Positions 8,446 to 17,207 of a stretch of DNA of 55,573 nucleotides are shown here, in pieces. The notes below the pieces were generated by a model. The model did not search any database. It was not told where the DNA came from and was given only the letters and a program-made list of their open reading frames with translations. The translations under genes and the position numbers were made by a program. This DNA is from an uncultured Spirochaetales bacterium (GTDB lineage: Bacteria > Spirochaetota > Spirochaetia > Sphaerochaetales > Sphaerochaetaceae). Positions within the stretch are counted from its first letter, which is position 1. Every line of letters starts with the position of its first letter. The DNA is taken from contig CALXOK010000007.1 in the NCBI GenBank assembly GCA_944390025.1, positions 1-55,573 on the forward strand, read 5' to 3'.

Positions 8446-8473
8446 AAAAAGGGCCTCGCATGAGGTCCTTTTT
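8446..8473. terminator. bidirectional terminator between glgC and ilvE
   Basis: A 12-bp stem AAAAAGGGCCTC/GAGGTCCTTTTT (one G-U pair) with loop GCAT. The flanking A and T runs let it work for both convergent genes. Confidence 0.9.
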
Positions 8474-8499
8474 CATTGTCTTTTAAAATTGACTCTTTC

Positions 8500-9528
8500 T
8501 CAGCAGATTTTGTGAACCCAACCCTCGGGACCTTCAATCTCACCCATCTGGATTCCGGTGATTGTGTTTCTGAGCTTTGTAAGAACAGGGCCCATCTCAT
8601 CCATTCCGCTTGGCACCATGATATCCTTGGTCTTTGTGTGAATCATGCCGACAGGACTGATGACTGCAGCCGTTCCACACAGGCCGACTTCTGCGAAATA
8701 CGGAACTTCGTCGAAACGTACAGGACGCTCTTCGACTTCAAGACCGAGATACTCTTTCGCCACGACCATCAGCGATCTTCTTGTGATTGAAGGCAGAATG
8801 GAGTCTGACTTTGGCGTGATGATCTTCTTGCCGTCCTTCGTGACAAAGATGAAGTTTGCACCGCCCGTCTCCTCAACATAAGTCCTTGTAGCAGCATCAA
8901 GATACATATTCTCGCTGAAACCCTGACTGTGAGCGTATTCACCAGGATACAGGCTCATCGCATAGTTGAGTCCGGCCTTGATGTTTCCTGTTCCGTGAGG
9001 AGCTGCCCTGTCATAGTCAGAAAGCATGATTTTTATCGGCTTGACACCGCCTTTGAAATAAGGACCAACAGGAGTACAGAACATCCTGAACTCATAACTG
9101 GGAGAAGGTGCAACACCGATAACCGGACCACAGCCATAGATGAAGGGCCTGATATAAAGAGTGGCTCCGCTGCCATATGGAGGGACATAGCCAAGATTTG
9201 CCTTGACAAGCCTGTCCAGAGCATCAATAAAGTCCTCAGTGGAAATCTTCGGCATGATAAGTCTGTCACATGTATCCTGGAGTCTGTGAGCATTCAGATC
9301 CGGGCGGAATGCGACAATATCACCATTCTTTGTCTCATACACCTTGAGACCTTCAAAACCTGTCTGTGCATACTGAAGGACTCCGGCACATTCGCTGATT
9401 GTGACATCAGCCTTGTCTGTAAGGCCCCCTTCCTTCCATTCGCCGTTTTCCCATATGCGTGAATAGCGATAATCGGTTTTGATGTAACTGAATCCGATTT
9501 CAGACCATTTGATATCCTTTTTCTCCAT
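8500..9528 (-). CDS. ilvE: branched-chain amino-acid aminotransferase
   Basis: 342 residues, class IV PLP enzyme that makes or breaks down Leu, Ile and Val by transfer with 2-oxoglutarate/glutamate. The PLP lysine is Lys184 in GTGNIKAGLNYA. YVEETGGANFIFV and the downstream SILPSITRRS match the long BCAT subgroup (the 340-360 aa type). The start ATG follows AGGAGGTG. It is monocistronic, with its own promoter carrying a 14-bp palindrome, so it is likely repressor-controlled. Confidence 0.94.
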   Translation of the reverse strand: MEKKDIKWSEIGFSYIKTDYRYSRIWENGEWKEGGLTDKADVTISECAGVLQYAQTGFEGLKVYETKNGDIVAFRPDLNAHRLQDTCDRLIMPKISTEDFIDALDRLVKANLGYVPPYGSGATLYIRPFIYGCGPVIGVAPSPSYEFRMFCTPVGPYFKGGVKPIKIMLSDYDRAAPHGTGNIKAGLNYAMSLYPGEYAHSQGFSENMYLDAATRTYVEETGGANFIFVTKDGKKIITPKSDSILPSITRRSLMVVAKEYLGLEVEERPVRFDEVPYFAEVGLCGTAAVISPVGMIHTKTKDIMVPSGMDEMGPVLTKLRNTITGIQMGEIEGPEGWVHKIC

Positions 9529-9562
9529 AAGGCACCTCCTGTTTAGATATCACTTTTTTGTT

Positions 9563-9599
9563 AAAATATTCCTTTGTTATCACTTTGTGAATATTCACA
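9563..9599 (-). promoter_or_regulatory. ilvE promoter with palindromic operator
   Basis: Read on the minus strand: TTCACA (9591-9586), 17-bp spacer, TATTTT (9568-9563). The perfect 14-bp palindrome TGTGAATATTCACA (9586-9599) contains the -35 element, so a bound regulator would block polymerase. It also overlaps the stop of the upstream Nudix gene. Confidence 0.55.
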
Positions 9600-9990
9600 G
9601 CCCGGAAGATTGCAAAAATTCAAGTATTTTTCTGTCCGAATCGACAAGCGGCAATCTGGAAATATCTTCAGCACTGAGGTATTTGACCTGAGAATGAACA
9701 CATAGCCTGAAATCCTCACTCTCAAGTTCCACGCGATAAGCTTTTAAATGATAAAGAGTACCGTTATTGACAAAATCAACAGAAGTGAGGAAGTCAGATA
9801 CCCTGATACCGACACCGAGCTCTTCAAGGAATTCACGTCTGAGAGTATCCTCTTCGCTCTCTCCATAGCGGTTCTTTCCTCCGGGAAACTCCCACAGACC
9901 GTTGTTGACACTTCCTTCCGTCTGACGCTGTGCGACAAGTATGAGTTGTCCTTTGATGACGATCCCTGCTGTTGTTATTCGTTCATTCAT
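9595..9990 (-). CDS. Nudix hydrolase, MutT-like
   Basis: 131 residues with a complete Nudix box: G, then E seven residues later, then REFLEELGV (starting about residue 36), which binds Mg2+ and the pyrophosphate. Size and the start MNERITTAGIVIKGQ resemble MutT (8-oxo-dGTP pyrophosphatase), but substrate cannot be read from the sequence. A TGA-TAGAAT extended -10 (minus, 10002-9997) lies only 6 nt before ATG, which suggests an own leaderless transcript besides read-through from nnr. Confidence 0.88.
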   Translation of the reverse strand: MNERITTAGIVIKGQLILVAQRQTEGSVNNGLWEFPGGKNRYGESEEDTLRREFLEELGVGIRVSDFLTSVDFVNNGTLYHLKAYRVELESEDFRLCVHSQVKYLSAEDISRLPLVDSDRKILEFLQSSGL

Positions 9991-10002
9991 GTACTGATTC
10001 TA

Positions 10003-10383
10003 TCAGAAAAGCACGAGTGAAGGACAGATGAAATGTATCAGGGTGAAAACAGAAAGTAGAATCGCACAGGTGCGGTCACTGAGCTTCAGATAGACCTTTC
10101 TGTCTGTCTTCGCATAACGCAGGTAGTAAATCGCAATAAAAACACACAGAATTGCAGAAAACAGGTCTCCCAGCAGAACTGGCCCCGGGTATATAGGGAA
10201 AAAGAGGTTTCCTGCAGCAAGCACAAGCCCTGCGGCGAAAAGGAATAACCTCAGCTGCTTTGTTACTATAAGGTGATGCTTCACACTCAGCAGAAAGCTC
10301 AGTGCAAGCCTGTAGTCATCAAGAAAGAGCATGAGACAGGTGAAAATGAAATAAGCAAGAGTGAGAACCCAGATTTGCATCAT
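10003..10383 (-). CDS. small membrane protein of unknown function
   Basis: 126 residues with about four hydrophobic segments (near 5-20, 45-65, 68-88 and 105-125) separated by short basic loops. I do not recognise a family. Its start overlaps the nnr stop (two possible ATGs, 10383 and 10380), so it is translationally coupled to nnr, and it ends 12 bp before the Nudix gene. The context (metabolite repair, nucleotide clean-up) does not define its role. Confidence 0.75.
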   Translation of the reverse strand: MMQIWVLTLAYFIFTCLMLFLDDYRLALSFLLSVKHHLIVTKQLRLFLFAAGLVLAAGNLFFPIYPGPVLLGDLFSAILCVFIAIYYLRYAKTDRKVYLKLSDRTCAILLSVFTLIHFICPSLVLF

Positions 10384-11789
10384 CTCAGCTGACCTGCCTT
10401 TCTGATGAGGTCTTCTGCACTGTAGTAGCCCTCCTCATCATGCAATGCCTTTCCGGCAAGCTGATGAAGCAGTACTGCGCTGACAAGAGGTTCCTTGCCT
10501 GCTCCAGCTACACTCAGCACAAGGCCTGCAAGCACATCTCCGCTTCCGGCAACGCCCAGGGACGGATTGGCGCCATCGACAACCGTTATGCTTCTGCCGT
10601 CACAGACATAGACGCATTCCGCCTTGTAGATGATTTCAGCATTCCATTTTTGCGAAACTCTCAGCAGCTGGGAGAAAAAGCCCGATGGATCTTTAAATGT
10701 CTTTTCTTCTGCAAGGGCTCTGTACTCACCGGGGTGAGGTGTGAAAACAAGTCTTAATGCATTGCCTCGCTTTTTCACAAGATGTATTGCATCCGCATCG
10801 AGAATGAGGTTTTTCAAAGGAAGTTCCATTATCCTGTAAACAAGCATGGCAGCCTTCTCGCTCCGGCCCAGTCCAGGACCGGCCAGGACAGCATCAAAGC
10901 TTTCAGCCTTCTCGAAAAAACTCTCATAAGGCTGGACAATCACAGCAGGTCCACATTCAGCTGAAACAACACCGATAAGGGACTCATCGGTGAAGACACT
11001 CACCATTCCTGAGGCAGAGTGGAATGCAGCTCTGGCGCACAGCCGTACAGCCCCTGCATATTCACGGCTTCCAGCTATGATGGCAACCCTTCCCCGGCTG
11101 ACTTTATAATCAGCACACTCAAGTTCAAGTGGTTTGTATTCACAGCTTTCCAGGAGAGTCACAGCTGAACCTGTATCAAGTGCCGGAGGATAAGAAAGAG
11201 GTATGGAAATAATATTCCTGAAATGCTTTCGGCCTTCAGGTGTATACAGACAAGTCTTGTCAAACCCCAGACTGAGTACCGTGTCCGCATTTACGGCAGC
11301 AGTGCCATCAGATGAATCCCCGAGTCCGGATGGCACATCCAAAGAGATTACACAGGCACCGGATGAGTTGATTTCATTGACTATTGAGGCTTCCTTCTGT
11401 CTGAGAGGACCTTTCAGTCCAGCCCCGCAAAGTGCGTCAATGATACAGTCGCATTCTTCCAGCGTGTCTGTGATTCTGATTCCATAGCGCTTTGCAACTT
11501 CAAGATGAACTGAGTTCTCCTCACTTCTTTTCCCGCCATCGCAGATAAAAATGCTTACGTTTTTATAACCATGTGCGTACAGTATGCGAGCAGCCGCAAG
11601 ACCGTCGGCACCATTGTTGCCATTTCCTGCAACAACGATGATCCTTGAACCGGCATCAAACCTTCTGCTGATTTCACTGGCGATGTTCACGCAGGCCTCT
11701 TCCATGAGGCAGACAGAAGGAAGGCCGTATTGTTCAATGGCAGTCCTGTCAGCATCACGGCACCAGGCCGCTTCATGAAGGAATCTCAT
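10380..11789 (-). CDS. nnr: bifunctional NAD(P)H-hydrate epimerase / ADP-dependent dehydratase
   Basis: 469 residues, fused form. It repairs hydrated NAD(P)H: the N-terminal epimerase (about 1-210) interconverts R and S NAD(P)HX, and the C-terminal ribokinase-like domain (about 225-469) dehydrates the S form with ADP. Seen motifs are GNGNNGADGLAAARIL (55-70) in the first domain, and TPHPGEYRAL and GSGDVLAG in the second. Upstream on the minus strand TATTTT (11801-11796) ends 6 nt before ATG with no ribosome site, so it is probably leaderless. It heads nnr-membrane protein-Nudix. Confidence 0.93.
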   Translation of the reverse strand: MRFLHEAAWCRDADRTAIEQYGLPSVCLMEEACVNIASEISRRFDAGSRIIVVAGNGNNGADGLAAARILYAHGYKNVSIFICDGGKRSEENSVHLEVAKRYGIRITDTLEECDCIIDALCGAGLKGPLRQKEASIVNEINSSGACVISLDVPSGLGDSSDGTAAVNADTVLSLGFDKTCLYTPEGRKHFRNIISIPLSYPPALDTGSAVTLLESCEYKPLELECADYKVSRGRVAIIAGSREYAGAVRLCARAAFHSASGMVSVFTDESLIGVVSAECGPAVIVQPYESFFEKAESFDAVLAGPGLGRSEKAAMLVYRIMELPLKNLILDADAIHLVKKRGNALRLVFTPHPGEYRALAEEKTFKDPSGFFSQLLRVSQKWNAEIIYKAECVYVCDGRSITVVDGANPSLGVAGSGDVLAGLVLSVAGAGKEPLVSAVLLHQLAGKALHDEEGYYSAEDLIRKAGQLR

Positions 11790-11847
11790 AGAAGAAAAAT
11801 AACGCGTGATAAGGAAAATTGGAAGATGTCATTTTCTGCCTTTGCTG

Positions 11848-11876
11848 TTGACCAAAGGGATGACTTTGTTTAGGCT
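11848..11876 (+). promoter_or_regulatory. promoter of the thiamine transport operon
   Basis: TTGACC (11848-11853), 17-bp spacer, TAGGCT (11871-11876). The expected start at about 11883 is the first base of the riboswitch. Confidence 0.65.
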
Positions 11877-11882
11877 CAATAT

Positions 11883-11954
11883 CGTCCGGGGTGGCAAATA
11901 TGGCCTGAGATTATACCCGTTACCTGATCTGGATAATACCAGCGTAGGGAGCGT
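11883..11954 (+). promoter_or_regulatory. TPP riboswitch (THI element)
   Basis: The conserved aptamer landmarks are present in order: CCGGGGTG, GGCCTGAGATTATACCC, then ACCTGATCTGGATAATACC followed by AGCGTAGGGA. It senses thiamine pyrophosphate and switches off the operon when TPP is high. No U-run terminator stem follows. TTCC near 11977-11980 can pair with the GGAG of the thiB ribosome site (11999-12005), so translational control is more likely, which is inference. Confidence 0.93.
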
Positions 11955-12011
11955 ACTTTTAATCAGCTTATTTCACTTCCCATGGGCAGAAAACTTTCAA
12001 GGAGGCGTTTT

Positions 12012-13049
12012 GTGAGAAAACGTTTTACAGTTTCCGTCATGGTTCTTCTGCTCTCTGTCACAGCAGTGTTCGCACAGGCTGCAGGCGAGACAGAAAGCAC
12101 AGCAGCAGACAAATCAATCACACTTTACTGCTATGACACATTCTCTTCTGAATGGGGTTCAGGCCCCACCCTCATTCCGCTCTTTGAAGAGGAGACAGGA
12201 ATCAAGGTGAATGTCGTCAGTACAGGAGATGCTGTCGAGATGCTCTCAAGAGCGATTATGGAAGGAGAGAACTGCCAGGCAGACCTCATCATGGGCATAA
12301 GCGACGACCAGGCAGCAAAGGCTTATGAGTCAGGTCTCTTCGAGCCTTATGAATCACCGGTTCTCAGCGACATCGATGACAGTCTCGAGTTTGACAGCCA
12401 GCACCGCCTGATTCCGTTTGACTACGGCGTCTTCGCCTTTGTCTGGGACAGTGAGAGCGATATTCCTGCACCAGCAAGTCTCGAAGACCTCAAGGATCCC
12501 GTGTACAAGGACAAAATCATCCTTATCGATCCACGCACATCCTCTGTCGGACTCGGCCTGCTTCTGTGGACAATCGACGTCTACGGTGAAGATGGATATC
12601 TCGACTGGTGGAAGGCAGTCAAGGAAAATGCCCTGACAATCGCTGACGGCTGGTCCTCCGCCTACGGCCTTTTCACAGAAGGTGAAGCCCCTCTTGTCAT
12701 CAGCTACACTACTAGCCCTGTTTACCATGTGATGTCAGAAAACACTACAAGGTATCAGGCACTCATATTCCCTGAAGGTCATCACAGCACAATCGAATCA
12801 ATCGGTCTGGTCGCGACAAGCCAGCACAAGGAAGAAGCAAAGGCCTTTATTGACTTCATCCTCACTGAGGGACAGAAGGACACTGCCATTGCAAACTCCA
12901 TGTACCCTGTAAACAGCAAGACAGAGCTTCCGGATGCCTATGACTGGGCACCTGTGCCGGAAACCGTGTTCAGCATGGATCCTGAGACAGTCGGCGCCAA
13001 CATCGACAGATGGACAACCGAGTGGACACAGGCCATGATTGGAGAGTAA
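12012..13049 (+). CDS. thiB: thiamine ABC transporter substrate-binding protein
   Basis: 345 residues. The start is GTG 12012, because AAGGAGG lies at 11999-12005; an ATG at 11982 in frame has no ribosome site and would put a basic extension before the signal peptide. The signal peptide (about 1-25) ends in FAQAAGETES, a style common in spirochaete binding proteins. The mature part is a type II periplasmic binding fold of the ThiB/iron-binding family (YCYDTFSSEWGSGPTL, IMGISDDQAAKA). The riboswitch upstream supports thiamine or TPP as ligand. It is followed by permease and ATPase genes. Confidence 0.9.
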   Translation: MRKRFTVSVMVLLLSVTAVFAQAAGETESTAADKSITLYCYDTFSSEWGSGPTLIPLFEEETGIKVNVVSTGDAVEMLSRAIMEGENCQADLIMGISDDQAAKAYESGLFEPYESPVLSDIDDSLEFDSQHRLIPFDYGVFAFVWDSESDIPAPASLEDLKDPVYKDKIILIDPRTSSVGLGLLLWTIDVYGEDGYLDWWKAVKENALTIADGWSSAYGLFTEGEAPLVISYTTSPVYHVMSENTTRYQALIFPEGHHSTIESIGLVATSQHKEEAKAFIDFILTEGQKDTAIANSMYPVNSKTELPDAYDWAPVPETVFSMDPETVGANIDRWTTEWTQAMIGE

Positions 13050-13072
13050 CGTGTGAAAACATGGAGGGAGAA

Positions 13073-14734
13073 ATGAGGAAAAACAGGTTTTATTTCCGCA
13101 TGGCATTCATGCCGCTGCTCATACTTCTTGTCATCTTCTTCCTCCCTCTGTGTTTCAACCTCTCAAGAGCTTTTTTCACTGAAGAAGGCTTCACTCTGGA
13201 TTTACTTAAAGAAGTCTTCTTCGACAGATACACATACCGTATTCTCAGCTTCACGCTGCTTCAGGCGAGTATCTCATCCCTTGTTTCGGTGCTTGTAGCT
13301 CTTCCGGGAAGCTGGCTATATGCTAACTACCGCTTCCGGTTCAAGTCATTCTTCCTTTCTCTTTCAACACTTTGTTTCGTACTGCCTTCCATCCTCGTCG
13401 TTTTAGGATTCGTAATATTCTATGGCAACTCAGGCTTTGTAAATGACCTTTACAGACTTATCACAGGCTCTGACGGGTCTGTGAAGTTCCTTTACTCTTT
13501 CAGGGCAATCATAATGGCACATGCCTTTCTGAATATTCCGATTGCACTGAATCTCATCTCTTCTGCCTGGGCACATTATCCGGCAAACGAGGAAAAAGCC
13601 TCGAGGATGCTTGGTGCCAGCGCTTTGAGAACTTTCACGAAAATCACCTTTCCGCGTCTGAGGGGGACAATTCTGTCCGCATTCCTTCTCATCTTCCTTT
13701 TCTGTTTCACCAGCTTCTCAATCATACTCGTACTTGGAGGAGGACCTGAATACACGACTTTAGAAGTGGAAATCTACCGCACAAACAACATCGCACTTGA
13801 CAGTGCAAGGGCCAGCAGTCTGTCAATCTTCAGCTTTCTTGCAAACCTCATCATTCTTGCAATCTACCTCCACTTCTCAAAAACAGAGGAAAGCCGTGAG
13901 AAATCAAACAGTGACAGAGCAGTCCCGATAAAAAGAACCGGAATAAAAATCTTCCTTTTTATCTACAACATTCTCCTGCTTGTCTTCTTCCTCGGTCCCC
14001 TGCTCTCAATTCCCGCTCGTTCCTTCTGGTCAACATCAAAGCGTTACGGAGAAGGATTCTCCTTGAAAAGCTATGAGGAGCTTTTCGGCATGAGAAGCTC
14101 AATAGGAATGATGTCAGATGCACTGACAGCGCTTTTCAACAGTATTGTCATTGCACTTGTCACAGGACTGACTGCAGTGATGCTGAGCCTTTTTCTCTCA
14201 CTTTATGTCTCAAAAAGGAAAAGCCGTCTTGCAGAGACATTCTCAATGCTTCCTCTTGCCGTGAGTTCGGTCACTCTTGGACTGGGGTACTACATAATCA
14301 AGGCTCATCTTCATTCATCCAGCCTTCTTGTCTCATATACACTTGTCATCCTTGCCCATCTTGTCATCGCACTCCCTTTTTCAATGAGAACAGTCACTCC
14401 GGTTGCAAAAAACATAAACCGAAGGATTACTGACAGTGCCGCGATGCTTGGTTCTGCGGACTGGAGGACATGCATCTTTGTCGAGATTCCGATGCTCTCA
14501 AGCGTGCTTGGCAAAGCCTTCATATTCTCCTTCGCGCTCTCGATGGGTGAAGCAAACGCGACACTTACGCTTTCAGAAGGCAGAGTAATAACGCTTCCCA
14601 TCCTGCTGTACCGTCTGATAAACTCATATAACTATCAGGGAGCATGTGCAGTCGGCACCCTGCTGATTGTCTCATCCCTCATCGTATTCCTTGTCTCACA
14701 CCTTGTGACAGGAAGGGAGAAAGATAATGCCTGA
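13073..14734 (+). CDS. thiP: thiamine ABC transporter permease (two-domain)
   Basis: 553 residues from ATG 13073, chosen because GGAGGGAG (13063-13070) precedes it; upstream in-frame ATGs lie inside the ribosome site or the thiB end. About 12 transmembrane helices form two fused binding-protein-dependent permease halves. The EAA loops are visible as the stretch after EEKASRMLGASALRTFTKITFPRL and, in the second half, DSAAMLGSADWRTCIFVEIP. Length and fusion match ThiP. It overlaps thiQ by 8 bp. Confidence 0.9.
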   Translation: MRKNRFYFRMAFMPLLILLVIFFLPLCFNLSRAFFTEEGFTLDLLKEVFFDRYTYRILSFTLLQASISSLVSVLVALPGSWLYANYRFRFKSFFLSLSTLCFVLPSILVVLGFVIFYGNSGFVNDLYRLITGSDGSVKFLYSFRAIIMAHAFLNIPIALNLISSAWAHYPANEEKASRMLGASALRTFTKITFPRLRGTILSAFLLIFLFCFTSFSIILVLGGGPEYTTLEVEIYRTNNIALDSARASSLSIFSFLANLIILAIYLHFSKTEESREKSNSDRAVPIKRTGIKIFLFIYNILLLVFFLGPLLSIPARSFWSTSKRYGEGFSLKSYEELFGMRSSIGMMSDALTALFNSIVIALVTGLTAVMLSLFLSLYVSKRKSRLAETFSMLPLAVSSVTLGLGYYIIKAHLHSSSLLVSYTLVILAHLVIALPFSMRTVTPVAKNINRRITDSAAMLGSADWRTCIFVEIPMLSSVLGKAFIFSFALSMGEANATLTLSEGRVITLPILLYRLINSYNYQGACAVGTLLIVSSLIVFLVSHLVTGREKDNA

Positions 14735-15737
14735 TCTCGTTCTGAAGAACATAAAGAAAAAATATCCTGCATTCACACTGGATGTTGACCTTGAAGTCAG
14801 ACAGGGTGAATTCCTTTCAATCATCGGTCCAAGCGGATCAGGAAAATCAACTCTTCTTAACATCATTGCCGGTCTTGAAAGTCCTGATTCCGGAAAGGTT
14901 TTGTTCGCAGATGAGGATCTGACAGATGTCAGTGTGCAGAAAAGAGGCTTCAGCATGGTCTTTCAGGATTATGCCCTCTTTCCATCCATGAATGTCGAGA
15001 AGAACCTCAGCTATGCGATGAAAATCAGGAAGATGAAGCGCGGTGAACAGAAGGAAAACGTCAAGGCCCTTCTCGACTTCGTCAATCTTTCAGGCTATGA
15101 GAAACGCAGGATTGCGACACTTTCCGGCGGAGAAGCACAGCGGGTAGCCCTCGCCCGTGCTCTTTCCAGCCAGCCGAGAGTGCTCCTGCTGGATGAACCT
15201 CTCAGCGCTCTGGATGCCTCATTAAGGCGTCATCTGAGAGATGAGATAAGAAGAATCCATGACGAGAGAGGGAACCTTACAACCATATATGTCACGCATG
15301 ACCGGGAGGAAGCCTTCTCCATCAGTGACCGTATCGCTATCATCCGCAACGGCAGGATTGAAATGATTGACACCTGTGAGAACATTTACCGTCAGCCTAA
15401 AACCTTGTTCACCGCCTATTTCACAGGAGATGGAACAGGCCTTCCAGCTGAGCTTTTCAGCCTTGAACTGGATGCGGACACAATCTTCTTCCGGCCAGAG
15501 GCAGTCAGGGTGCCTGCAGACGGACTTTTCTATGGTGACAGCGATGCTTATATCATTCTTGAGAATACAGAAGTAGTCAGTGCTGAATTTCTTGGACGGA
15601 ACTACCTCTTGGGCCTTTCATGGCAGGGACACAGGCTGCTTGCGGAAAGCTTCTCCAGACCTCAAAGCAGGACAATCACTGTATATATCAGAAAGACCCA
15701 GCTTCTCTTCTTCAGGGACAATGAGCTTGTCACATGA
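14727..15737 (+). CDS. thiQ: thiamine ABC transporter ATPase
   Basis: 336 residues. Walker A is GPSGSGKST (34-42), Q-loop FQDYALFPSM, signature LSGGE (132-136), Walker B LLLDEP (153-158), H-loop VTHDREEA. It energises uptake through ThiP. It is about 100 residues longer than classical ThiQ: residues after about 235 form a C-terminal beta-rich extension of TOBE type, as in spermidine/iron importer ATPases. Thiamine is assigned from the riboswitch and the ThiB/ThiP neighbours. Its stop overlaps the next gene by 4 bp, so the transport operon continues into the secreted-protein module. Confidence 0.85.
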   Translation: MPDLVLKNIKKKYPAFTLDVDLEVRQGEFLSIIGPSGSGKSTLLNIIAGLESPDSGKVLFADEDLTDVSVQKRGFSMVFQDYALFPSMNVEKNLSYAMKIRKMKRGEQKENVKALLDFVNLSGYEKRRIATLSGGEAQRVALARALSSQPRVLLLDEPLSALDASLRRHLRDEIRRIHDERGNLTTIYVTHDREEAFSISDRIAIIRNGRIEMIDTCENIYRQPKTLFTAYFTGDGTGLPAELFSLELDADTIFFRPEAVRVPADGLFYGDSDAYIILENTEVVSAEFLGRNYLLGLSWQGHRLLAESFSRPQSRTITVYIRKTQLLFFRDNELVT

Positions 15738-16264
15738 AAAAAATTATGATTCTCATTCTTATCCTCATTCCCTCACTGCTTGCTGCAAGACCGGCTGCCG
15801 GTTTCAGCCTGGCTGCGGGAATCAATGAGTCGATATATCTGACAGAAGGAGAAATCAACCCTTACAGGCATTCTGCCTCCACCTCTTTAAGAGGCTTTCT
15901 CATTGACGGCAGCGCTGTCAGAAGCGGACTTTTCACCGGTTTTTCTTACAGTACTGATACAAACATATCCTACAGCACGTTCTACCCTTCTTACTGGCAG
16001 CTGGAACTGGGAATCATGACACTTTCAAATCTTACTGATTCTCTTCAGATTGAACTTGATGCAGGTATCGGATGCGGGCAGTATTCAGATATAAACAGGA
16101 CATTCATCTTTTCCATTATTGTATCTGCAGGTATGCATCTTGCAGTTCATGATAACATGTCACTCTTTGCCCGGGTAGATATCCTGTACAGCAAAAGTGA
16201 TCTCACAGCGCGTATGCTCCTCGGTTTTTCTGCATTCACGTCAAGAGGAGGACATGATTCATGA
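15734..16264 (+). CDS. secreted beta-rich protein, copy 1 of a duplicated pair
   Basis: 176 residues, family not recognised. A signal peptide (MKKIMILILILIPSLLAARP) is followed by alternating hydrophobic/polar strands with aromatic girdles, a pattern of a small outer-membrane barrel (STSLRGFLIDGS, LFTGFSYSTD, WQLELGIMTLS, IELDAGIGCGQ, MSLFARVDILYS). No cysteine lipobox. It starts in an ATGA overlap with thiQ and overlaps the next caspase-like lipoprotein gene by 4 bp, so the two are translationally coupled. The DAGIG-x-G strand recurs in the paralogue at 17208. Confidence 0.8.
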   Translation: MKKIMILILILIPSLLAARPAAGFSLAAGINESIYLTEGEINPYRHSASTSLRGFLIDGSAVRSGLFTGFSYSTDTNISYSTFYPSYWQLELGIMTLSNLTDSLQIELDAGIGCGQYSDINRTFIFSIIVSAGMHLAVHDNMSLFARVDILYSKSDLTARMLLGFSAFTSRGGHDS

Positions 16265-17157
16265 AAAAGTCAGTGCTCCTTATCATATTACTAACTGCAC
16301 TTCTGTGCTCCTGCAGCCTTGCAATTAAAGACAAAGGAGAACAGGACATCTACTTCTTCTCCTGCGCTGCAAACTATTATGGTACAGATTACAGACTTGA
16401 AGGCCCGATCAACGACCAGAATTTCCTTTATGATCAACTCAGACTCCTGTGCATGGAATCCGGCAAGAATATGAATGCGGTTCTTGTCACTCAGGGAACA
16501 GTGGATGAAGAATACAAAAACTCCAGTGATGATATTTCCAAGACTGTATACACATCAGGCTCTGGAGAAAGTATTGAACTCATAGAGGATACAAGTTTCA
16601 TTGACCTTTTCGCTCAGGAACTTGAATTTTTTCTGACTCTTCCTGACAGTGATGACATCCTCATATTCCAGTACTCCGGGCATGGATATGAAGACAGTGG
16701 AGATCTTTATCTTCCCGGTGGAGATTTCACACTTAAAAGACTTTCTCAGATGCTCGGCATGAACGACTGTTTCCAGTTCATCATTCTCGATTCATGCTTC
16801 TCTGGCAACGCTACGGGCTATCCTTCTGTACTTGACCGTCAGAGTTTTTCCGATTCTCTTAAATCACTCTTTTCTGCAGGGAATTTGAAGACACAGAAGA
16901 CATTCATACTGACAGGAAGCCAGATGAATGAATCAAGCTTCACAGTAGAGGTTGATGAAATCCCGCTTGGATTTTTAACTTACTATCTGCTGGATGTACT
17001 CGGTTTTGATTTCGAATCCATCTCGCCTGCTCTGCCTCAGATGTCAGTAATCACTGCAAGCACCATTATTGAGTACTGCAAGACTCAGGACTATGAGGAA
17101 TATCAGCACCCTCAGAACTCATACAATTTTTCCGATCTTATTCTTTTCAAATTTTAA
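16261..17157 (+). CDS. caspase-fold (peptidase C14-like) lipoprotein, copy 1
   Basis: 298 residues. A lipoprotein signal peptide ends in LLCSC (lipid anchor probably Cys18). The remainder has the p20-type caspase/metacaspase layout: the helix start GPINDQNFLYDQL, catalytic His141 in FQYSGHG, and catalytic Cys179 in ILDSCFSG after a hydrophobic strand. Both catalytic residues are intact, so a cysteine protease acting at the cell envelope is likely; the target is unknown. It is coupled to a small barrel-like gene upstream. It could also be a regulatory pseudo-protease, but the dyad argues against that. Confidence 0.85.
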   Translation: MKKSVLLIILLTALLCSCSLAIKDKGEQDIYFFSCAANYYGTDYRLEGPINDQNFLYDQLRLLCMESGKNMNAVLVTQGTVDEEYKNSSDDISKTVYTSGSGESIELIEDTSFIDLFAQELEFFLTLPDSDDILIFQYSGHGYEDSGDLYLPGGDFTLKRLSQMLGMNDCFQFIILDSCFSGNATGYPSVLDRQSFSDSLKSLFSAGNLKTQKTFILTGSQMNESSFTVEVDEIPLGFLTYYLLDVLGFDFESISPALPQMSVITASTIIEYCKTQDYEEYQHPQNSYNFSDLILFKF

Positions 17158-17207
17158 CTCAGCTGACCAATTAGTCATTTTTATCATTCTTTCTGTATAG
17201 AATGATG

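Noticed and set aside
9586..9599. Rex-type operator at ilvE
   Set aside because: Rex sites are TTGTGAA-N4-TTCACAA (18 bp). Here the arms are two bases too close, so only a general palindromic operator is claimed.
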